From: Corynebacterium accolens
Lineage (GTDB): Bacteria > Actinomycetota > Actinomycetes > Mycobacteriales > Mycobacteriaceae
Direction of reading: 5' to 3'
NCBI RefSeq assembly: GCF_030515985.1
Contig: NZ_CP100376.1
Span: 1,845,231-1,855,099, forward strand
DNA length: 9,869 nucleotides
Shown piece after piece: positions 1 to 6,578 of this stretch; the first letter of the stretch is position 1, and each line of letters begins with the position of its first letter. Under the pieces are notes generated by a model. That model did not search any database and had not been told where the DNA came from. It was given only the letters and a program-made list of their open reading frames with translations. The position numbers and the translations under genes were made by a program.

Positions 1-50
1 ACTAATCGGGTGTCCACTAAACGAGGGTAACCTCACCTTTTTGGTTGTTC

Positions 51-179
51 ATGTTTCAGCTTCTCTACACATTCAAAGGACAACTGCACAATGACCTAAA
101 GCAGGCCGACTTGGCCTCAGTGGCTGCGCTTACCGCCATCCATTTGCATTTAATTGTCAATAAGCGTCGACGGGGATAG
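51..179 (+). other. Possible small ORF or 3' remnant of a gene upstream of the cation transporter (42 aa)
   Basis: An ATG-started frame of 42 codons ends with TAG only 9 nt before the ATG of the cation transporter. The peptide looks protein-like: an amphipathic middle (QLHNDLKQADLASVAALTAI) followed by a short hydrophobic run and a basic end, NKRRRG. No Shine-Dalgarno sequence lies at a useful distance from the ATG, and the frame stays open upstream only as far as a TAA at 18-20. It could therefore be the tail of a gene whose front was replaced by rearrangement. Metal exporters are often preceded by an ArsR-type regulator, but I see no ArsR helix-turn-helix or cysteine motif here. Function unknown; it may not be a gene. 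Confidence 0.3.
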
Positions 180-188
180 GCTGAGTGC

Positions 189-1079
189 ATGGCACACGAG
201 CACCACGACCACGATCACTCCAGCACGCCGCTGCGCGCACTCTTGATTGCGCTAGGCATTACCGGCACCGTCTTCTTCGCGGAGCTGATCGGCGGCTGGT
301 TGGCGGGTTCGATGGCGCTGATGGCGGATGCGATGCACATGCTTTCCGACGCTGCGGGGTTGATCATCGCGGTGTTAGCGGTGTTGGTTGGGCGCCGACA
401 AGCATCGGCTCAGGCCACGTACGGCTACCGACGAGTGGAGGTGCTTGCTGCACTGGCGAACGCAGTGATGGTGCTGGCGATCTCGGTGTGGATTGTCGTC
501 GAGGCGGTGCGCCGCCTGCAGAGCCCGGCCGAAGTGCAGGGAAAAACGATGCTGATCATCGCGGTGATCGGCCTGGTGGCGAATGCGCTATCGGCGTGGG
601 TTCTGCACCGGCACCGCAAATCCTCGATCAACGTGGAGGGCGCGTTCTTGCACGTGTTAGTGGATATGCTCGGCTCTGTCGCAGTAATCGTGGCCGGCAT
701 CGTGGTACTGACCACGGGGTTTGTGGCGGCGGACGTGATCGCCTCCCTAGCGATCGCGGCGATGGTGCTGCCGCGCGCCTGGCAGCTCATGCGGCTTTCG
801 ACGAGCGTGCTGCTCGAGCAAGTCCCGGCGGACTTCGACGCCAGTGCGATCGAGCCCGCGCTGCGGCAGGTCGAGGGCGTTGCTGACATCCACGACCTGC
901 ACCTGTGGAGCCTGGACGGCGTGAACGTGCTCACGACCGTGCATATCGTGCGCGACGGCACCGTCGGCACCGGCCCGCTGTTGGATGCCGCCCAGCAGGC
1001 CCTGCGCGAACACGGTATCGAGCACTCCACCATCCAGATTGAGCACCCAGAGCACGAATCCCACGAGACGGTGTGCTGA
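189..1079 (+). CDS. CzcD-like cation diffusion facilitator (probable Zn/Cd efflux)
   Basis: A complete 296-aa protein, usual length for the CDF family. These inner-membrane transporters export divalent metals such as Zn2+ or Cd2+ from the cytoplasm in exchange for protons. The N-terminus (residues 3-10) is a histidine/aspartate-rich metal-binding stretch. About six membrane segments follow between residues 15 and 200. TM2 carries H50-x3-D54 and TM5 carries H155-x3-D159, the paired HxxxD motifs forming the transport site; a His in TM2 is typical of Zn/Cd-type rather than Mn-type members. Residues about 205-296 form the soluble C-terminal dimerisation domain (for example LHLWSLDG) and end in a His-rich, Cys-terminated tail. 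The start is chosen because GGATAGG lies 8 nt upstream. The family assignment is firm; the exact metal is inferred. The gene converges on an IS remnant. Confidence 0.93.
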   Translation: MAHEHHDHDHSSTPLRALLIALGITGTVFFAELIGGWLAGSMALMADAMHMLSDAAGLIIAVLAVLVGRRQASAQATYGYRRVEVLAALANAVMVLAISVWIVVEAVRRLQSPAEVQGKTMLIIAVIGLVANALSAWVLHRHRKSSINVEGAFLHVLVDMLGSVAVIVAGIVVLTTGFVAADVIASLAIAAMVLPRAWQLMRLSTSVLLEQVPADFDASAIEPALRQVEGVADIHDLHLWSLDGVNVLTTVHIVRDGTVGTGPLLDAAQQALREHGIEHSTIQIEHPEHESHETVC

Positions 1080-1086
1080 TTCCCTT

Positions 1087-1839
1087 CTAACCTGACTTAG
1101 GCCAATTTTGTGCGGAAGTTCGCGGCCGGTGATTACTTGGATGGTGGCAGTGAGGTCGGGCGGGAATGGTACGGCGGCGTGAATGGTTTCGCCGCCAACG
1201 ACGAGTTGAAAGCTGCGGTATTTCTTGAGTGTTCTCACGAGGCGTTTGATGAAGTGACCACTGCGGGTCTCCATCAGGTGGGTCACGGCTAGTGCTGCCA
1301 TCACAATATTGAGATGTGCTGTGATCGAGTTTTGTTTCCTCGCATAGATTGGGCGTGCTTTCAGGTCTGATTTCGACATCCGATACGACATTTTCAATGT
1401 GGAATAGCCTGCGGTAATGCCCGATAACCTCCTGGGCGGGAAGAGCGGTCAGGTCGGTTTCATAGCCTTTAATTCCGGCTAGGGCTCGGTGTTTGGCAGC
1501 GAGAGCGTAGTTGACCTTCTTGTTCGGGGTGGAAAGATCGAAATAGCGGTTGCGCTTAATGGCGATTGCGCCGTCAACAGCGCGTTTGGCTTTTGCGACT
1601 TGCTCTTTGATTCCGCGCAGGCCGCGTCTGGCCCGATCATAGGAGTACTGGAAGTGGGTCACCGTATTCGGGGTTGTGTGTTTGCGCGCATCGCTTGCCG
1701 AGGCTTGTGTCCAGATCTGGCCGTGGGCGTAGGCTTCACCAGGGATTTCCCGCCGCCAGGTTTCAATCACCTCAGGCACGGTGGGGTTTCACCGACAAAA
1801 TGTAGTGCAGACCTGCATCTATCAATGCTTGCTTGTTCG
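1087..1839 (-). pseudogene. Remnant of an IS1634/IS1549-type (IS4 superfamily) transposase, frameshifted and 5'-truncated
   Basis: On the minus strand three successive frames join into one transposase C-terminal half. The order is EQALIDAGLHYILSVK, then PTVPEVIETWRREIPGE through KKVNYALAAKHRALAGIKGY to VIGHYRRLFHIE, then SYRMSKSDLKARPIY to VVGGETIHAAV. Removing one base in the C-run (minus strand) at 1783-1786 and one near 1389 restores a continuous protein. The second repair recreates the IS4-type signature Y-x2-[RL]-x3-E-x6-K (HYRRLFHIE-NSYRMS-K), which holds the last catalytic Glu. The first two catalytic Asp residues lie in the missing 5' part. The sequence stops exactly at the terminal repeat of the IS256-family element at 1840. 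Near 1087-1099 stop codons exist in two neighbouring frames, so the original stop is uncertain. The gene cannot make an active transposase. Confidence 0.8.
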
Positions 1840-1866
1840 GAGGGTGTCAAGTTGTTTGTGTGTGGG
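1840..1866. repeat. Terminal inverted repeat of the IS256-family element (transposase 3' side)
   Basis: The plus strand reads from GAGGGTGTC to TTTGTGTGTGGG. The reverse complement of 3248-3274 matches it at 23 of 27 positions, including an uninterrupted 13-bp inner block, GTTTGTGTGTGGG. It lies 7 bp past the transposase stop. Confidence 0.85.
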
Positions 1867-1873
1867 GCTAGGT

Positions 1874-3217
1874 TTATAGGTATTTGTCGAAGCTGTCGGG
1901 GTAGGCCACGGCCATTTGGTTAATGGCTTGTTTCCAGCCGGAAACTCGGGCTCCTTCCATGAGTCTGCCGGCTGTCGCTGAGACTCGTTTGCCTTGCTTT
2001 GCCCTCTTTGCGGCTCGTTTGTCTTCGATGTTGCAGATCATCAACCACAGCGTCTTTATCGCTGATTCATCGTTGGTGAACTGCACCCTGTTGCGGGTAG
2101 CTTTACGCAGCTGGTTGTTGAACGACTCAATGGAGTTCGTCGTATAGATGACCTTCCTGGCTGCTGGTGGGAACTGCAAAAATGGCACGAATCTATCCCA
2201 TGCGTCCTGCCAGACCTTGACCGACTGAGGATACTTCACACCCAGCTCGGAGGCCTCGAATTCGTCTAAGGCCGCCTTAGCTGTGGGCTCGTCTGCGGCG
2301 GTGTAGACCTTTTTCAACGCGGCTGATACAGCGCGGCGATCCCCATAGGCCACCCATCGATTCGCAGCACGAATTAAGTGCACGATACAGGTTTGCACCA
2401 TAGAGTTCGGCCAAGTTGCCTCCACTGCCTCTGGTAGGCCTTTCAGCCCGTCACAGCAGACGATAAAGACGTCTTTGACCCCACGATTGGCCAGGTTGGC
2501 GCATACCTGCGCCCAGAAGGAAGCACCTTCTTCTTTGGCAATCCACAATCCCAAAATATGCTTGATCCCGTCGAGGTCCACCCCGATTGCCATGTACGCA
2601 GACTTGTTAACTACCCGGCCGCCGTCGCGGACTTTAATGCGCAACGCATCCAGGAATATCACGGGGTAGAACTCGTCTAACTGGCGGTTTTGCCAGATCA
2701 TGACCTCGTCGAGGACGGCGTCGGTGACTGCGGAGATCGTCTCATGGGAGATATCAACCCGCATCGCAGTTGCCATATGGTGCTGGATATCCCGAATGGT
2801 CATTCCGCCGGCATATAAGCTGACAATCATATCGTCAACATCTGTCAGCCGCCTGGAGCCTTTGGGCATCATAGTAGGAACAAACGTGCCGTTTCTGTCT
2901 CGTGGAACATCAATGTTTACTGGCCCGTAGTTAGAATCCACGGTTTTCGGGTAGGTGCCGTTGCGGTGATTGTCTGTTCCAGCAGTAGCTTTAGCTGCTC
3001 TATCGCCGGGCTCATAGCCTAGGTGGGCATCCATTTCAGCATTCAAACCCCGGGTAATTGAGGCTTGCAACATGCCCCGAACTAGGTCATTGGCATCCGT
3101 TGTCGACGTGCCTAGCTCATCAATCAGTTTCGCGATTTCTGGGTTAGCAAGCAGCTTCTTTTCAATCGCATCAATCTTGGCCTTATCAGCCGGATCTCGT
3201 CTCGCCATAGTAGTCAT
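1874..3217 (-). CDS. IS256-family transposase (DDE, mutator type)
   Basis: An intact 447-aa enzyme that excises and inserts the surrounding IS by DDE chemistry. An N-terminal DNA-binding region (about residues 1-110) includes the family-typical LNAEMDAHLGYE and HRNGTYPKTV stretches. The helix-turn-helix-like MTIRDIQHHM follows at about 139-148. Catalytic residues are D190 (VIFLDAL), D256 (VCCDGLKGL) and E364 (TTNSIESFNNQLRK). The C277-x2-H280 motif (QTCIVHLIR), characteristic of the family, lies between the second Asp and the Glu. The length is slightly above the usual 390-420 aa. The first ATG is preferred because AAGGAG lies 10 nt upstream; an in-frame ATG three codons later is possible. 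No frameshift or missing key residue is seen, so the element may still be active. Confidence 0.95.
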   Translation of the reverse strand: MTTMARRDPADKAKIDAIEKKLLANPEIAKLIDELGTSTTDANDLVRGMLQASITRGLNAEMDAHLGYEPGDRAAKATAGTDNHRNGTYPKTVDSNYGPVNIDVPRDRNGTFVPTMMPKGSRRLTDVDDMIVSLYAGGMTIRDIQHHMATAMRVDISHETISAVTDAVLDEVMIWQNRQLDEFYPVIFLDALRIKVRDGGRVVNKSAYMAIGVDLDGIKHILGLWIAKEEGASFWAQVCANLANRGVKDVFIVCCDGLKGLPEAVEATWPNSMVQTCIVHLIRAANRWVAYGDRRAVSAALKKVYTAADEPTAKAALDEFEASELGVKYPQSVKVWQDAWDRFVPFLQFPPAARKVIYTTNSIESFNNQLRKATRNRVQFTNDESAIKTLWLMICNIEDKRAAKRAKQGKRVSATAGRLMEGARVSGWKQAINQMAVAYPDSFDKYL

Positions 3218-3247
3218 TCTGGTTCATCTCCTTATGCGGGTTAGGTT

Positions 3248-3274
3248 CCCACACACAAACCATTAGACACTCTC
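3248..3274. repeat. Terminal inverted repeat of the IS256-family element (transposase 5' side)
   Basis: The plus strand reads from CCCACACACAAAC to GACACTCTC and is the partner of the repeat at 1840-1866. It lies about 30 bp upstream of the transposase start, so the outer end of the IS, with its host flank, probably also supplies transposase promoter sequence. Confidence 0.85.
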
Positions 3275-3458
3275 AGGTTTCCTTACCGGCATCAACTGAA
3301 CCGCCCATGAAGTTGTGAAAAGCCGCTGCCGCAGGGACTCGACCACGTTAGCGCGACAGAAATTTGAAGTGCCCCGGGTTTTGTTCCTAGGACATTTCAG
3401 TGAGCTTTGTTCATCGGAGCCCACGGGGACACTGGAGACTACAAGTACACGTTAGACG

Positions 3459-3499
3459 CCGCCAGTAGTGCCGCCAAACACTTACGGCACTACTGGCGG
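3459..3499. repeat. Perfect 15-bp inverted repeat with an 11-nt loop
   Basis: CCGCCAGTAGTGCCG (3459-3473) is followed 11 nt later by its exact reverse complement CGGCACTACTGGCGG (3485-3499). The stem is GC-rich and would form a very stable hairpin in RNA from either strand. It lies about 160 nt beyond the nagE stop and may end or protect the nag operon transcript. No T-run follows on either strand, so it is not a classical intrinsic terminator. It could instead be a remnant of a mobile-element end or a protein-binding site. Confidence 0.85.
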
Positions 3500-3657
3500 A
3501 ACTTCCTGCCGCTTCCCCACTAGCGCGCGGCGCCGGCACACTCTCAAAGTTCGTGCGCAAGGCGCAGCGAAATCTATCTCAACAGCGCCCCGCAGATAAC
3601 CCGGACGAACTTCTAGACCTGGCCACCAGTCTCAAAGAAAAGCTGGAAGGGCAAATT
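3469..3657 (+). other. Possible 3' remnant of an unidentified gene, converging on nagE
   Basis: From just after a TAG at 3466-3468, the plus strand encodes about 60 residues that read like a real helical protein end, for example TLSKFVRKAQRNLSQQRP and NPDELLDLATSLKEKL. The frame then runs on into the antisense of nagE, where it loses protein character. No start codon with a ribosome site is seen. The frame overlaps the second arm of the 15-bp hairpin. I do not recognise the family. It may be a gene fragment left by rearrangement or a chance open frame. Confidence 0.22.
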
Positions 3658-5760
3658 CTAGTGGCCAGCCGGGCGCACACGGGCAACGGAGACGCTCTGG
3701 TCAGCGCGGCCCTCGTGTTCGATATCTACTCCAGCGATTTGCTTTGCCGTGGGGCAGACCACCGGGGTAATGAGGTTGATGCCGCGTTCGCGCAGCTTCT
3801 CAGACTCCACCGCGATGATGGGGGTGCCGGCGCGGACGACATCGCCCTTGTCCACGAGCTTAGTAAAGCCCTCGCCCTTCAATTCCACGGTATCGATGCC
3901 GATGTGAATGAGCAGGTCAAGACCTTCTTCAGTCCGCATGCCAAAGGCATGGCCGGTCTTGAAGACCATCGTGATGGTGCCATCTACTGGGGCACAGACA
4001 TCGAAGGCATCGATCTCGGTAGGAATGACGGCGAAGCCTTCGCCCACCATGCCCTGAGCAAAGGACTCATCGGGGACCTCGGAGAGAGGCACGACGGTTC
4101 CCTCGAACGGGGCGCGGAGCTCCACATCGGTCCCGATTTTCTCTGCGGGGAGAGAATCTTCGCTAGGCTTCGCCGGCGCCGTAGCTACCGCTGCAGAGCC
4201 GGTGCGCAGCTGTTGGTTGACCTCGTCAAACATGAACTGCACGGAGGGGCCCACGATGACCTGCACGTTCTTTTCGGAGGGGTGGATGACGCCGGAAATC
4301 CCGGCGCGCTTGATAGTGGGGTCATCGACAAGCGCGCGATCCTTCACACCCACGCGCAGGCGGGTGGTGCAGTAGTCCAAGGAATCGATATTGTCCTTGC
4401 CGCCGAGACCCTCGATGATGCGGGAGGCGGAAGCGGCGGTCTTATCATCGCCTGCGGCGGCATCGTCGTCTTCAGGGGCGTCCTCGTCATCGCCGCGGCC
4501 CGGGGTCTTCAGGTTAAACCAGCCGATGAGGTAGTAGAATATAACGAAATACAGGGCGAAGAAAATAACGCCCATAATTAGGAGCATGTACCACTTATTC
4601 GCTAGCGGGTTTTGCGAGGACAACAGCATGTCCACGAAACCTGCGGAGAAGCCGAAGCCCGCGGTCCATTCCATCGTGGCGGCGATAAAGACGGAGAGGC
4701 CGGTCAGCAGCGCGTGCACCACATAAAGCAGCGGGGCGACGAACATAAAGGAGAACTCCAGTGGCTCAGTCACGCCGGTGAAGAAGGAAGCTAGGGCGCC
4801 TGCGGCCATGAGGGAGCCGATGACCTTGCGGCGGCCCTTGTCCGCGCGCAGGTACATGGCCAGGGCGGCCCCTGGCAGGCCGAACATCATGATTGGGAAG
4901 AATCCGGCCTGGTAGCGCCCAACAACTCCGTCCACGGTGCATTGTCCGTTTTCCCAAATACCAGGGCACTCTGCGGCGGAGGTAGCCGCGGCGGCCGCGT
5001 CGATAGTGGATTGGCCGGATTGGAAGTTACCGATGTCGTTAATACCAATAACGTCGAACCAGAACACGGAGTTCAGTGCGTGGTGCAGACCCGTCGGAAT
5101 GAGCAGGCGGTTGGCCACGCCGTAGATGCCCGCACCCGCAGCACCGAGGCCCTGGATGGAGGTACCGAAGTTGAAGAGCGCGTGGTAAATGAAGGGCCAT
5201 ACGAAGTAGAGGATGGCGGAAACCACGATGGCGAAAAGCGCAGTGAGGATGGGGACGAGGCGGCGGCCAGAGAAGAAGGCCAGGAAGTCCGGCAGCTTAG
5301 TGCCATGGAAGCGGTTATAGATCATCGCCGCCATGATGCCTGCAAGGATGCCGAAAAGAACGTTGCCGTCACCGACTGCATTCCAACCTTCAGCCGCCCA
5401 TTCGACGGCTTCGTCGCCCGTAAGAGCCTCGGGATCTTCGATGCCGCGATAGCCGGCCACCGCGTCGGGGCCCAAGAGCTTCATGAAGGTGGCATACGCC
5501 AGGAAACCGGACAGTGCGGAGGCACCATTGGAGTCTTTGGCCAGGCCAAAGGCGATGGCTACGGCGAAGATCCAGCCCAGGTTATCCAGCACGGCACCAC
5601 CGGAGCTGACGAGCAGCTGCGCGACCACGTTATCCTGGCCGGCAACGCTGGCTATCCAGTAGCCAACGCCGCCGAGGATCGCCGCGACAGGCAGTACTGC
5701 CACGGCGCCCATCAGCGCCTTTCCGAGCCGCTGCAGCGGCCCCATAATATTGAGTTTCAC
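3658..5760 (-). CDS. nagE: N-acetylglucosamine-specific PTS permease EIICBA
   Basis: A complete 700-aa PEP-dependent phosphotransferase protein that imports N-acetylglucosamine and releases GlcNAc-6-P in the cytoplasm. Domain order is EIIC-EIIB-EIIA. The membrane EIIC domain (about 1-418) has the glucose-family motifs PTGLHHALN (222-230), FPIMMFGLPGAALAMY (288-303) and FTGVTEPLEF (327-336). An acidic linker (423-439) follows. EIIB (about 445-520) has the phospho-cysteine C464 in CTTRLR. EIIA (about 545-685) has H604 (KTGHAFG) and the phosphorylated H619 (LIHIGIDTV). The start is a GTG with AGGA 8 nt upstream. The gene is third in the nagA-nagB-nagE operon, 42 nt after nagB. The GlcNAc specificity comes mainly from this context; glucose permeases share the fold. 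Full length, no defect seen. Confidence 0.92.
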   Translation of the reverse strand: MKLNIMGPLQRLGKALMGAVAVLPVAAILGGVGYWIASVAGQDNVVAQLLVSSGGAVLDNLGWIFAVAIAFGLAKDSNGASALSGFLAYATFMKLLGPDAVAGYRGIEDPEALTGDEAVEWAAEGWNAVGDGNVLFGILAGIMAAMIYNRFHGTKLPDFLAFFSGRRLVPILTALFAIVVSAILYFVWPFIYHALFNFGTSIQGLGAAGAGIYGVANRLLIPTGLHHALNSVFWFDVIGINDIGNFQSGQSTIDAAAAATSAAECPGIWENGQCTVDGVVGRYQAGFFPIMMFGLPGAALAMYLRADKGRRKVIGSLMAAGALASFFTGVTEPLEFSFMFVAPLLYVVHALLTGLSVFIAATMEWTAGFGFSAGFVDMLLSSQNPLANKWYMLLIMGVIFFALYFVIFYYLIGWFNLKTPGRGDDEDAPEDDDAAAGDDKTAASASRIIEGLGGKDNIDSLDYCTTRLRVGVKDRALVDDPTIKRAGISGVIHPSEKNVQVIVGPSVQFMFDEVNQQLRTGSAAVATAPAKPSEDSLPAEKIGTDVELRAPFEGTVVPLSEVPDESFAQGMVGEGFAVIPTEIDAFDVCAPVDGTITMVFKTGHAFGMRTEEGLDLLIHIGIDTVELKGEGFTKLVDKGDVVRAGTPIIAVESEKLRERGINLITPVVCPTAKQIAGVDIEHEGRADQSVSVARVRPAGH

Positions 5761-5768
5761 GGGAGGAG

Positions 5769-5775
5769 TCCTTTC
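5769..5775 (-). promoter_or_regulatory. Ribosome binding site deciding the GTG start of nagE
   Basis: GAAAGGA on the minus strand is separated from the GTG at 5758-5760 by CTCCTCCC. The next in-frame ATG is Met6, which would put this site too far away, so the GTG is the likely start. Confidence 0.65.
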
Positions 5776-5802
5776 AAAGGTGTAAAGAGGTAAAAGAGGG
5801 CT

Positions 5803-6567
5803 TTAGTGCGGGCGGTGCTCATCCACAAAGCGGTAGTACTCGTGATCTTCCAGCTGGGAAGCCGCGTCTTCATCGAGAATCACCGTGGCCCGCTGGTGTA
5901 GCTGGAGGACCGAGGCCGGGCAGTGCGCGGACAGCGGGCCCTCCACCATGTCGCGGACCGCGCTGGATTTTTCAGTCCCAGTGGCCAGCAGCAATAGGTG
6001 GCGGGCTTCGCTGATGGTGCCGAGCCCCTGGGTTAGCGCATAGCGAGGAACACTGTCCGTGTTCTCGAAGAAGCGGGCATTATCCTGCACCGTCCGCGGG
6101 TGCAGCGTTTCCAGGCGCGTGCGCGATTGCAAGGAGCTGGAGGGCTCATTAAAGCCGATGTGCCCATTGCCACCGATGCCAAGCAGCTGGATATCGATGC
6201 CGCCAGCATGGCGAATGGCCTGGTCATAGGCGGCTGCGGCGCGGTCCGAGTCCGCGGCATCGCCCTCGGGGCTCTGCACTAACTCATCGATGAAGTCGAC
6301 GTGGCTGGTAAATACGCGGCGGATGGTGGAGTAATACGACTGCTCATGGGAGCGAGCCAGCCCCACGTATTCATCGAGGAGGAAGGCGCGGCTGCGAGCG
6401 AAACTCACCTCCTGGCGCTCGTAGCGGGCGGTGAGTTCTTGATACATCGCTACCGGAGTAGAACCCGTGGCCAGCCCCAAGGTGGCCCCGGCGTTGGCAT
6501 AGCGGACGAAGATATCGGCGGCGGCAATAGCCACCTCTGCTGGTGTGGAACGAATGAGGATATCCAT
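5803..6567 (-). CDS. nagB: Glucosamine-6-phosphate deaminase
   Basis: A complete 254-aa cytoplasmic enzyme converting glucosamine-6-P to fructose-6-P and ammonia, the step that feeds amino sugars into glycolysis. The N-terminal sugar-phosphate isomerase-like fold shows the phosphate-binding LGLATGSTPVAMY (30-42). Active-site regions are LLDEYVGL with D65, and GIGGNGHIGFNEP with N134, H136 and E141. ALTQGLGTISEA (178-189) and LLATGTEK (193-200) are also family-typical. Where the E. coli enzyme has an Asp (D141), this protein has N134, as many Gram-positive NagB proteins do. The length fits the short Gram-positive type of about 240-260 aa, which lacks much of the allosteric C-terminus of the 266-aa E. 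coli form. AGGAAAG lies 6 nt before the ATG and overlaps the nagA stop, suggesting translational coupling. Confidence 0.95.
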   Translation of the reverse strand: MDILIRSTPAEVAIAAADIFVRYANAGATLGLATGSTPVAMYQELTARYERQEVSFARSRAFLLDEYVGLARSHEQSYYSTIRRVFTSHVDFIDELVQSPEGDAADSDRAAAAYDQAIRHAGGIDIQLLGIGGNGHIGFNEPSSSLQSRTRLETLHPRTVQDNARFFENTDSVPRYALTQGLGTISEARHLLLLATGTEKSSAVRDMVEGPLSAHCPASVLQLHQRATVILDEDAASQLEDHEYYRFVDEHRPH

Positions 6568-6578
6568 GCAGTGCTTTC

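Larger units (their letters stand above)
1840..3274 (-). mobile_element. Complete IS256-family insertion sequence
   Basis: A 1435-bp element bounded by 27-bp imperfect inverted repeats that match at 23 of 27 positions. It contains a single intact transposase on the minus strand. Length, repeat length and transposase type all fit the IS256 family, whose members normally make 8-9-bp target duplications. The flanking bases (ending CTTGTTCG on the left, starting AGGTTTCC on the right) do not match each other, so no target duplication is visible. The left junction cuts a transposase remnant of another IS whose missing half is not found on the right side. A named IS cannot be assigned from sequence alone. 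Confidence 0.88.
3275..3657. other. Non-coding or remnant region between the IS and nagE
   Basis: No convincing intact gene in 383 bp. It contains the 15-bp hairpin at 3459-3499 and a possible coding remnant at 3469-3657, listed separately. A stretch with CCCCGGG and CCTAGG blocks at 3371-3392 looks like the end of another IS, but no partner repeat is visible in the window. Stops occur at short intervals in all frames of the first 120 bp. Confidence 0.6.

Noticed and set aside
10..36. Left edge resembling the end of an insertion sequence (TGTCCACTAAACGAGG)
   Set aside because: The style fits IS ends, but no partner repeat or transposase is visible in the window, so it cannot be supported.
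3368..3396. CCCCGGG and CCTAGG block resembling an IS3-type end
   Set aside because: No matching inverted repeat, target duplication or transposase fragment is found nearby.
3553..4581. Long plus-strand open frame (342 codons) antisense to nagE
   Set aside because: Except for its first about 35 codons it is the reverse complement of the conserved EIIB/EIIA coding sequence. High GC at third positions keeps the opposite frame open. Similar long antisense frames cover nagA, nagB and the N-terminal half of nagE.
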